From a bacterium (GTDB lineage Bacteria > Actinomycetota > Thermoleophilia > Solirubrobacterales > 70-9): 6,866 nucleotides of DNA. The stretch lies in assembly GCA_002919115.1 (NCBI GenBank), contig PKER01000078.1, positions 1 to 6,866 on the forward strand, written 5' to 3'. Shown piece by piece: positions 1 to 4,508 of this stretch. The notes under the pieces are model-generated. The model did not search any database. It was not told the DNA's origin and worked only from the letters and a program-made list of their open reading frames with translations. Position numbers and translations under genes: made by a program. How positions within the stretch are numbered: position 1 is the first letter of the stretch; every line of letters begins with the position of its first letter.

Positions 1-282
1 CCGGAGCTCGCCGGCGAGCACGCCGCGCGCGAGCTCGCTCCGCTCGAGGCCCTCCCCGCGCGGGCCCGCGAGCGCATGCTGGAGACGCTCGCCGCCTGGC
101 TCGACCACCCCGGGCGCCCGACCGAGGTCGCCCGCACGGTGCACGTGCACCCGCAGACCGCGCGCTACCGGCTCGCGCAGCTCCGCGAGCTGCTCGGCGA
201 CATCGACGACCCCGAGCGGCGCTTCGCGCTCGCGCTCGCGCTGCGCGCCCGAGCCCGGCTCAGCGCGGCTCCAGCGCGATGA
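1..282 (+). CDS. PucR-family transcriptional regulator, C-terminal helix-turn-helix (5' partial)
   Basis: Only the last 93 residues are in the window; the frame is open from base 1 and stops at TGA 280-282. The visible part matches the C-terminal DNA-binding domain of PucR/CdaR-type regulators (HTH_30). It has a leading helix (METLAAWLDH preceded by LEALPARARER), then a helix-turn-helix around residues 41-67 containing the family hallmark HPQTARYRL, and then the closing helix with DDPERRFALALALRAR. In this family the HTH follows an N-terminal sensory or GGDEF-like region, which lies outside the window, so the ligand and target cannot be inferred. The internal ATG at 76 lies within the domain and is not a plausible start. 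Its last 23 bp overlap the 3' end of the opposing reductase gene, which leaves no room for a dedicated terminator between them. Confidence 0.85.
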   Translation, partial: PELAGEHAARELAPLEALPARARERMLETLAAWLDHPGRPTEVARTVHVHPQTARYRLAQLRELLGDIDDPERRFALALALRARARLSAAPAR

Positions 283-751
283 CGGGGATCCGCCGCGAGC
301 CCGCCCGCCCCTGGTAGGTCTCGTAGCCCGCGTAGAGGTCGTTCACCTTCGCCCACGCCTCCTCGCGCTCCGCCCCCTCGAGCTCGCGCGCGCGGTAGGG
401 GCGGCGCGGGCCGCCGCGCGGGAGGAACTCGACGTCCGGGTTGGCGGTCACGTTGTGGTACCAGGCCGGGTGGCGCACGGACCCCGCGTTCGACGCGACG
501 AGCAGGATGCGGTCGCCGTCGGCGCAGTACAGCAGCGGGGTCTCGCGCACGACGCCGCTCTTCGCCCCGCGTGCGTACAGCAGGCCGACGGGCTGGCCGA
601 CGAACATCCCCACCCGGCCGTTCGTCCAGCGCAAAAGCCGCCGGTCGACCCGGTTGGCGACGTGCACGGCGAACCAGCCGCCGGCGCGTGACTTGACGAC
701 GTTCTCCAGGGCGCGCTCCCACCAGGCGAGCCGGCGCCTGCGCTCAGCCAT
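260..751 (-). CDS. Nitroreductase/quinone reductase family protein, deazaflavin (F420)-dependent, DDN-like
   Basis: This 163-residue protein has the length and sequence pattern of the DDN-like family (F420H2-dependent reductases with a split-barrel fold). An N-terminal amphipathic stretch with Trp residues (about 1-45) is followed by the core. The core has G62-x-KSG66 with the following TPLLY, DGDR (78-81), VASN (85-88), HPAWYHN (94-100) and ANPDVEF, and the C-terminal RIPVIALEP strand. In characterised relatives the KSG and SN...HP-W segments line the F420 phosphate and deazaflavin pocket. Members reduce quinones, nitro compounds or enones, and the physiological substrate here is unknown. 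The N-terminal helix may associate with the membrane, as in Ddn, but this is inference. The ATG at 749-751 starts the homologous region and has no good Shine-Dalgarno. A TAGCGT box ends 6 nt before it, suggesting a leaderless mRNA. The gene is transcribed divergently from the 83-residue gene. Confidence 0.88.
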   Translation of the reverse strand: MAERRRRLAWWERALENVVKSRAGGWFAVHVANRVDRRLLRWTNGRVGMFVGQPVGLLYARGAKSGVVRETPLLYCADGDRILLVASNAGSVRHPAWYHNVTANPDVEFLPRGGPRRPYRARELEGAEREEAWAKVNDLYAGYETYQGRAGSRRIPVIALEPR

Positions 752-757
752 GGCGCA

Positions 758-763
758 ACGCTA
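758..763 (-). promoter_or_regulatory. Candidate -10 box of the DDN-like reductase gene (leaderless)
   Basis: Read on the minus strand this is TAGCGT, a TANNNT hexamer, followed by exactly 6 nt and then the ATG at 751. A -10 box at this distance would place transcription initiation on or beside the A of the start codon, the usual arrangement for leaderless genes in Actinobacteria. No convincing -35 is visible. The spacer 752-821 is too short for much else. The same geometry occurs for the divergent gene. Confidence 0.35.
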
Positions 764-809
764 CCCCGAGCCGGGCGCGGCGCTCAAGCCCGGCCCCGCG
801 CCGCGCCGA

Positions 810-815
810 TATAAC
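810..815 (+). promoter_or_regulatory. Candidate -10 box of the 83-residue gene (leaderless)
   Basis: TATAAC lies in the only AT-rich patch of an otherwise extremely GC-rich spacer. It ends 6 nt before the ATG at 822, so the predicted transcription start coincides with the start codon. The 6 nt between them (CCGGGA) would be too close to act as a Shine-Dalgarno, consistent with a leaderless transcript. The patch is partly symmetric (GATATAAC on one strand, GTTATATC on the other) and could also serve the opposite strand. Confidence 0.45.
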
Positions 816-821
816 CCGGGA

Positions 822-1073
822 ATGGAGCTGCGCCACGAACGCATCGTCGTCGAAACCTCCCGCTACCGGATCACGGGCGACCTCACCCTGCCGCGGGAGG
901 GCTACCGCTCACGGCTCTCCGAGTACCTGAACCACGGCGACGTCGCCTTCCTCGCGCTCACCGACGTCGAGATCGTCCCGCTCGAGGGGATGGGGGCCGC
1001 CCCCGAGCGCCGGCCGTTCGTGGCGGTGGCGGTGCGCCACGTCGAGGTGGCGTACCCGCACGAGCAGGGGTGA
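822..1073 (+). CDS. Conserved small protein of unknown function (83 residues)
   Basis: The frame is open further upstream, back to 441, but that part lies antisense across the reductase gene. The ATG at 822 with its leaderless-type promoter is the sensible start, giving 83 residues. The protein begins with a strand-rich segment (RIVVETSRYRITGDLTL), continues with a conserved-looking block (LPREGYRSRLSEYLNHGDVAFLALTDVEIVPL, residues about 24-55), and ends with a strand (PFVAVAVRHVEVAYP). It has no signal peptide, no membrane segment and no cysteine. The pattern recalls small actinobacterial proteins annotated only as domains of unknown function (possibly DUF6812), and that match is from memory and uncertain. 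The alternating hydrophobic pattern suggests a small beta-barrel or sheet protein. The neighbours give no functional clue: the gene is divergent from the reductase and convergent with csaA. Confidence 0.72.
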   Translation: MELRHERIVVETSRYRITGDLTLPREGYRSRLSEYLNHGDVAFLALTDVEIVPLEGMGAAPERRPFVAVAVRHVEVAYPHEQG

Positions 1074-1077
1074 GCGA

Positions 1078-1103
1078 GCCGGGCGCCGACGCCGGGGCCC
1101 GGC
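1078..1103. terminator. GC hairpin between convergent genes (possible shared terminator)
   Basis: GCCGGGC (1078-1084) is the exact reverse complement of GCCCGGC (1097-1103), with a 12-nt loop. It starts 4 nt after the stop of the 83-residue gene and ends 2 nt before the stop codon of csaA on the other strand. The position in a convergent spacer suits a bidirectional terminator. There is no T-tract on either side, so intrinsic termination would be of the atypical GC-only kind. In DNA this GC-rich, 7-bp palindromes are not rare by chance. Confidence 0.35.
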
Positions 1104-1105
1104 GC

Positions 1106-1444
1106 TCAGGCGATCCGGGAGCCGAGCTCGGCCTCGCCGTCGGGCTGGAGCAGGACCACCCCGCGCCGCTCGTCGAGCGCCCCGAGCACGAGCACCTCGG
1201 AGAGGAACGGGCCGATCTGCTTGGGCGGGAAGTTGACGACCGCCACGACCAGCCGCCCCTCGAGCTCCTCACGCGAGTAGTGCGTGATCTGCGCCGAGGA
1301 GCGCTTCTCCCCCAGCTCGGGGCCGAAGTCGATCCGCAGCTTCCACGCCGGGCGCCTGGCCTCGGGGAAGTCCTCGACCGCGACGATCCGCCCCACCCGC
1401 ATGTCGACCGCGGCGAACTGATCCCAGGAGATCGTCTCGCTCAT
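1106..1444 (-). CDS. csaA: CsaA-like tRNA-binding domain protein
   Basis: The protein has 112 residues, the usual length for CsaA, and consists of one tRNA-binding OB-fold domain (the type found at the C terminus of methionyl-tRNA synthetase). Family hallmarks run its whole length: the VDMRVGRIVAVEDFPEARRP block (residues 13-32), KLRIDFGPELGEKRSSAQIT (35-54), and NFPPKQIGPFLSEVLVLGAL (71-90). CsaA proteins act as dimers, bind tRNA and have been reported to have chaperone or Sec-related activity; the exact role remains unsettled. The minus-strand frame is open upstream to 2509, but homology begins precisely at MSETISWDQF, so the ATG at 1442-1444 is chosen and the rest is antisense shadow of the permease gene. 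No Shine-Dalgarno is visible. A TACCCT box lies 9 nt before the ATG, suggesting a leader of only a few bases. Confidence 0.93.
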   Translation of the reverse strand: MSETISWDQFAAVDMRVGRIVAVEDFPEARRPAWKLRIDFGPELGEKRSSAQITHYSREELEGRLVVAVVNFPPKQIGPFLSEVLVLGALDERRGVVLLQPDGEAELGSRIA

Positions 1445-1453
1445 CGTCGGCCC

Positions 1454-1459
1454 AGGGTA
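1454..1459 (-). promoter_or_regulatory. Candidate -10 box of csaA
   Basis: On the minus strand this reads TACCCT, fitting TANNNT, with 9 nt to the csaA ATG, so the leader would be about 2-3 nt. It overlaps the first copy of the TAACGGTCG repeat by 2 bp, so a protein bound to the repeats would cover the csaA core promoter. No clear -35 is present. Confidence 0.3.
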
Positions 1460-1483
1460 ACGGTCGATTAACGGTCGTCCGTT
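1458..1483. repeat. Tandem TAACGGTCG repeat with overlapping palindrome (candidate operator)
   Basis: TAACGGTCG occurs at 1458-1466 and again at 1469-1477, separated by AT, giving an 11-bp period (about one helical turn). The second copy also forms an inverted pair: AACGG (1470-1474), 4 nt, then CCGTT (1479-1483). The resulting layout is AACGG-N6-AACGG-N4-CCGTT. It lies in the only intergenic space between divergent csaA and the transporter operon, 14 nt from the csaA ATG and about 70 nt before the permease start. Repeats of this size and phasing are typical of regulator binding sites. Which gene they control and which regulator binds are unknown. Confidence 0.5.
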
Positions 1484-1492
1484 TTCGAGGTG

Positions 1493-1520
1493 ACCGCTCG
1501 CGGTAATAGGGTTCCTACCG
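1493..1520 (+). promoter_or_regulatory. Candidate promoter/operator of the transporter operon
   Basis: A TANNNT hexamer, TAGGGT, lies at 1507-1512, 34 nt before the proposed start codon, leaving room for a leader of about 27 nt with a Shine-Dalgarno. No good -35 is present. Two small dyads surround it: ACCGC-TC-GCGGT (1493-1504) and CGGTA...TACCG (1501-1505 with 1516-1520, with inner AGG/CCT complementarity). These could be operator half-sites or, if transcribed, a short hairpin. The -10 assignment is tentative because the region offers several AT-containing hexamers. Confidence 0.3.
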
Positions 1521-1534
1521 CCCGGGGGCGGCAA

Positions 1535-1549
1535 GAGAGAGGATCCTTG
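1535..1549 (+). promoter_or_regulatory. Ribosome binding site deciding a TTG start
   Basis: GAGAGAGG at 1535-1542 is the only strong purine-rich Shine-Dalgarno in this region. It is followed by ATCC and an in-frame TTG at 1547. The upstream in-frame GTG at 1490 has no comparable ribosome site, would put the promoter and dyads inside the coding region, and would add an Arg-rich, non-homologous extension. The TTG is therefore preferred. Confidence 0.6.
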
Positions 1550-2542
1550 GATAGTTCTGTCCCGGATCAAGTGCCGACCAGCATCCCTGGCAGCGGGGAT
1601 CTGGTCGCCGAGCCACAAGAGCAGAATCCTTGGCGCCTGCTGTGGCAGCGCTTTCGCGAGGACCGGCTGGCGCTGATCGCGCTCGGCTTCGTCGTTTTCC
1701 TGATCCTGATCGCGATCGCCGCGCCCGTGGTCGTGGACTTGGCGGGCGCGCCCGGCCCCGAGGAGCGCGACACCGCAGCGCTCGATCCCATCTTCGCCAC
1801 CCCGACGGGCCCATCCGCGGACCACTGGTTCGGGGTTGACCAGATCGGCCGCGACGTCTTCAGCCGGGTGATCTACGGGGCGCGCGTCTCGCTCATCGTC
1901 GCGTTCGCGGCGACCCTGATCGCCGCGGTCGCGGGCGTCGTCGCCGGCCTGCTCGCGGGTTACTTCCGCGGCTGGACGGACACGCTGATCTCGCGCAGCG
2001 TCGACGTCCTGCTCGCCATCCCCTACCTGCTGCTCGCCACCGGCCTCGCCGCCGCGTGCACGGTCGCCGGCGCCGGCCAGGAGGGCGGCGGGTGCTTCGG
2101 CGGCCTGCTCAAGCCCGGGCTCGGCGTCGTGATCTTCGTGATCGCGTTCACGAGCTGGACCTACATGGCGAGGATCGTGCGCGGCCAGACGCTCTCGCTG
2201 CGCGAGAAGGAGTTCGTCGAGGCGGCGCGCTCGCTCGGCGCGTCGGACACGCGGATCATCTTCCGCGAGATCCTCCCCAACCTGGCCGCCCCGATCATCG
2301 TCTACTCCTCGATCCTGATCCCCCAGGTGATCCTGTACGAGGCGGCGCTCTCGTTCCTCGGCGTCGGCGTCACCGGCCAGCCGAGCTGGGGCCAGATGAT
2401 CGACGAGGCCAGCGCCAACTTCCAGGACCAGTGGTGGTACATGACCTTCCCCGGTCTCGCCCTGGTCCTCACCGTCCTCGCTTTCAACCTGATCGGAGAC
2501 GCGCTGCAAGACGCGCTGAACCCAAGGACGCGGAAGTCGTGA
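1547..2542 (+). CDS. DppC/OppC-like ABC transporter permease
   Basis: This is an inner-membrane permease of the peptide/nickel/opine ABC import family, one half of the channel. With the TTG start it has 331 residues, normal for the family. A soluble N-terminal tail and WRLLWQRFREDR precede the first membrane segment (about 41-60, OppC_N type). An external loop then carries the signature HWFGVDQIGRDVFSRVIYG (93-111). Further membrane segments start at about 114, 148 and 190 and near the C terminus. The ATPase-contact EAA loop is EFVEAARSLGASDTRIIFRE, with E225-A-A and G231. Cys171 and Cys183 sit in a Gly-rich external loop and could pair. The first 31 codons hold about 11 A/T-ending codons, unlike the rest of the gene. 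It unusually leads the operon, 59 nt before the binding-protein gene. Whether it is strictly Dpp, Opp or a nickel/glutathione relative cannot be settled from sequence. Confidence 0.92.
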   Translation: MDSSVPDQVPTSIPGSGDLVAEPQEQNPWRLLWQRFREDRLALIALGFVVFLILIAIAAPVVVDLAGAPGPEERDTAALDPIFATPTGPSADHWFGVDQIGRDVFSRVIYGARVSLIVAFAATLIAAVAGVVAGLLAGYFRGWTDTLISRSVDVLLAIPYLLLATGLAAACTVAGAGQEGGGCFGGLLKPGLGVVIFVIAFTSWTYMARIVRGQTLSLREKEFVEAARSLGASDTRIIFREILPNLAAPIIVYSSILIPQVILYEAALSFLGVGVTGQPSWGQMIDEASANFQDQWWYMTFPGLALVLTVLAFNLIGDALQDALNPRTRKS

Positions 2543-2587
2543 CCCCGACCACGACCTCCGATCTGACCCTGAAAACGAAATCCGACC

Positions 2588-2595
2588 GGAAAGGA
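2588..2595 (+). promoter_or_regulatory. Strong Shine-Dalgarno of the binding-protein gene
   Basis: GGAAAGGA ends 6 nt before the ATG at 2602, inside a 59-nt spacer (2543-2601) that is locally A-rich for this genome (AAAACGAAA just upstream). This fixes the ATG at 2602 as the start and fits high expression of the binding protein. I see no convincing separate promoter in the spacer. Confidence 0.65.
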
Positions 2596-2601
2596 CCGAA
2601 C

Positions 2602-4428
2602 ATGCGAAGGCACCCCTGGCTGCTCACGCTCCTGGTGCTCGCCCTCGCCCTCGCCCTGCCCGCCTGCGGCGGCGGTGACGACGACGAGGGCGGCGGAGGC
2701 AGCACCGGCGGCGGGACCGGCATCCCCGAGGAGTTCGCCGCGCCCACCGCGCCCCCGGAGGACGCGCAGCCCGGCGGCGAGCTCACGGTGATCGCCGCCG
2801 AGGACATCGACTACATGGACCCCGGGCCCGCCTACTACCAGTTCACGTACATGGTCACCGCGGCGGCGCACCGCACGCTGCTCGGCTGGAAGCCCGACGA
2901 CACCACCGAGCCGAGCCCCGACCTCGCCGCCGAGGAGCCCGAGATCTCGGACGACGGTAAGACGATCACGTTCAAGCTCCGTGAGGGCATCAGGTTCAGC
3001 CCGCCGGTCGACCGCGAGGTGACCTCCGCCGACGTCAAGTACGCGATCGAGCGCGGGCTGCTCCCGGGCGTCGCGAACGCGTACCTGCCCTCGTACCTGG
3101 GCGACGTGGTCGGCTTCAAGCAGGCGCTGAAGCAGGCCCGCGAGAACCCGACGGGCGGCGCTCCGGACATCCCGGGCATCCAGACGCCCGACGATCAGAC
3201 GCTCGTGATCGAGCTCGAGCGGCCGACCGCGGCGACCGTGATCCAGGCGCTCTCGCTGCCGATCAGCGCCCCGGTCCCCGAGGAGTACGCCAAGGAGTTC
3301 GACGCCGAGAACCCCTCGACCTACGGCGAGCACGTCGTGTTCACCGGCCCGTACATGGTCGAGAACAACGCCAAGGGCGAGCTGGTCGGCTACAAGCCGG
3401 GCCGCGAGATCAGGCTGGTCCGCAACCCGAACTGGGACCCGGAGACCGACTACCGGCCCGCCTACCTCGACGCGATCACGATCCGGGAGGGCTTCGCCGA
3501 CACGGCCTCGGCCTCGCGGCGCATCCTCAACGGGTCGGCGCAGGTCAACGGCGACCTCACCCCGCCGCCGAACGTGATCCAGGAGGCGGCGCAGAGCGCG
3601 GAGCCCGGCCAGCTCACGGCGACGCCGAGCGGCGGCAACCGCTACATCGCGCTCAACACGCAGGCGCCGCCGTTCGACGACATCAACGTCCGCAAGGCGG
3701 TCGTCGCCGCGTCGGACCGCGTCGCGCTGCGCAACACGCGCGGCGGCGAGCTCGTCGGCCCGGTCGCGACGCACTACATCCCGCCGAACTTCCCCGGCTT
3801 CGAGGAGGCGGGCGGCGTCGAGGGCACGGGCGCGGACTTCCTCGCCAAGCCCGAGGGCGACATCGAGCTCGCCAAGGAGTACATGCGCCAGGCCGGCTAC
3901 GAGTCCGGCATGTGCGAGGGCGACTGCACGGTGACGCTCGTCGGTGACGGCGCCTCGCCGGCCAAGGAGACCACGGCGGTCTTCGAGGACGCGCTCCGGG
4001 CGCTGGGCTTCGAGCCGCAGACGCGCGGCGTGGCGCGGGACATCATGTACACCCGCTTCTGCGGGAACCCGAAGGCCGCGCCGAACGTCTGCCCGAGCGT
4101 GGGTTGGTTGAAGGACTTCAACGACCCGCAGTCGATGCTGCAGCCGACGTTCTCCGGCGATCAGATCCAGCCGTCGAACAACGTCAACTGGCCGCAGCTC
4201 GACGTGCCGGAGATCAACGAGGCGATCGACGAGGCGACGCTGATCGCCGACCCGGAGGAGCGCGCCAAGGCCTGGGGCGAGATCGACAAGATGATCACCG
4301 AGCAGGCCGCGGCCGTGCCCTACGTCTGGGACAACCAGGTGAACATCCAGTCGGCCGACGTCGCCGGCGTGATCAACCTGTTCAACGCCAACTGGGACCT
4401 GGCGTTCACGTCCCTGAAGGCCGAGTGA
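2602..4428 (+). CDS. Peptide/nickel-type ABC transporter substrate-binding lipoprotein (SBP family 5)
   Basis: This 608-residue extracytoplasmic solute receptor matches the 500-600 residues usual for DppA/OppA-type proteins. A signal peptide (MRRHPW, then a Leu/Ala-rich core) ends in the lipobox L19-P20-A21-C22, so Cys22 should be lipidated and anchor it to the outer face of the membrane. A flexible linker rich in Gly, Asp and Glu (23-40) follows. The family-5 domain begins at PGGELTVIAAEDIDYMDP (57 on). It includes LLGWKPDD, PDLAAEEPEISDDGKTITFKLREGIRFSPP, TSADVKYAIERGL, FTGPYMV, IRLVRNPNWDPETDYRPAYLD and the C-terminal GWLKDFNDPQSMLQPTFSG region. The frame is open far upstream (2056), but that part is shadow of the permease gene; lipobox and ribosome site fix the start. 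Cys438/Cys442 and Cys487/Cys497 are paired-looking cysteines in the C-terminal lobe. The substrate is not predictable; oligopeptide is the default guess. Confidence 0.93.
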   Translation: MRRHPWLLTLLVLALALALPACGGGDDDEGGGGSTGGGTGIPEEFAAPTAPPEDAQPGGELTVIAAEDIDYMDPGPAYYQFTYMVTAAAHRTLLGWKPDDTTEPSPDLAAEEPEISDDGKTITFKLREGIRFSPPVDREVTSADVKYAIERGLLPGVANAYLPSYLGDVVGFKQALKQARENPTGGAPDIPGIQTPDDQTLVIELERPTAATVIQALSLPISAPVPEEYAKEFDAENPSTYGEHVVFTGPYMVENNAKGELVGYKPGREIRLVRNPNWDPETDYRPAYLDAITIREGFADTASASRRILNGSAQVNGDLTPPPNVIQEAAQSAEPGQLTATPSGGNRYIALNTQAPPFDDINVRKAVVAASDRVALRNTRGGELVGPVATHYIPPNFPGFEEAGGVEGTGADFLAKPEGDIELAKEYMRQAGYESGMCEGDCTVTLVGDGASPAKETTAVFEDALRALGFEPQTRGVARDIMYTRFCGNPKAAPNVCPSVGWLKDFNDPQSMLQPTFSGDQIQPSNNVNWPQLDVPEINEAIDEATLIADPEERAKAWGEIDKMITEQAAAVPYVWDNQVNIQSADVAGVINLFNANWDLAFTSLKAE

Positions 4429-4450
4429 GGTAGGGGAAGGAAACCGCGAC

Positions 4451-4480
4451 GAGGGGCCCGCCCGGCGCGGCGGGCCCCTC
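4451..4480 (+). terminator. Perfect 12-bp GC hairpin after the binding-protein gene (attenuator or mRNA 3' stabiliser)
   Basis: GAGGGGCCCGCC (4451-4462) pairs perfectly with GGCGGGCCCCTC (4469-4480) around a 6-nt loop, CGGCGC. It starts 22 nt after the stop codon at 4426-4428 and ends 28 nt before the DppB-like start. No T-tract follows, so it may terminate only part of the transcripts or block 3' exonucleases. In many binding-protein operons such an element keeps the binding-protein mRNA more abundant than that of the membrane genes. The operon clearly continues, because the next genes complete the same transporter. Confidence 0.7.
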
Positions 4481-4508
4481 CCGCACCACCGCCACCGACC
4501 ACCGCACG
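4481..4508 (+). other. C/A-rich, T-free leader of the DppB-like gene without Shine-Dalgarno
   Basis: The 28 nt between the hairpin and the ATG contain no T, are dominated by C and A with isolated G residues, and repeat the motif CCACCG. No purine-rich ribosome site is present. In frame, between the TAG at 4431 and the ATG at 4509 there is no ATG, GTG or TTG, so the start is not misplaced. An unstructured C-rich stretch could serve as a ribosome landing site or a Rho-loading site; both are inference. Confidence 0.4.

Noticed and set aside
441..821. N-terminal extension of the 83-residue protein to 210 residues
   Set aside because: The extra part is antisense to the reductase gene and has no conserved pattern. 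The ATG at 822 has a promoter-like box right before it.
1490..1546. Earlier GTG start at 1490 for the DppC-like permease
   Set aside because: There is no Shine-Dalgarno at that position, it would make the likely promoter coding, and the added residues do not resemble the family N terminus.
1445..2509. Minus-strand open frame of about 355 codons fused in frame to the front of csaA
   Set aside because: It is the antisense of the DppC-like gene, has skewed, repetitive Arg/Asp/Glu/Ala composition, and CsaA homology begins exactly at the ATG at 1444. It is a high-GC shadow.
2668..2721. Gly/Asp-rich run after the lipobox as a coding microsatellite or assembly artefact
   Set aside because: Flexible Gly/Ser/acidic linkers right after the lipid-anchored Cys are normal for lipoproteins of high-GC Gram-positive bacteria, and the frame is intact.
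4451..4480. Hairpin as the definitive end of a transcription unit, making two separate operons
   Set aside because: It has no T-tract, no promoter-like sequence follows in the 28-nt leader, and the downstream genes complete the same transporter.
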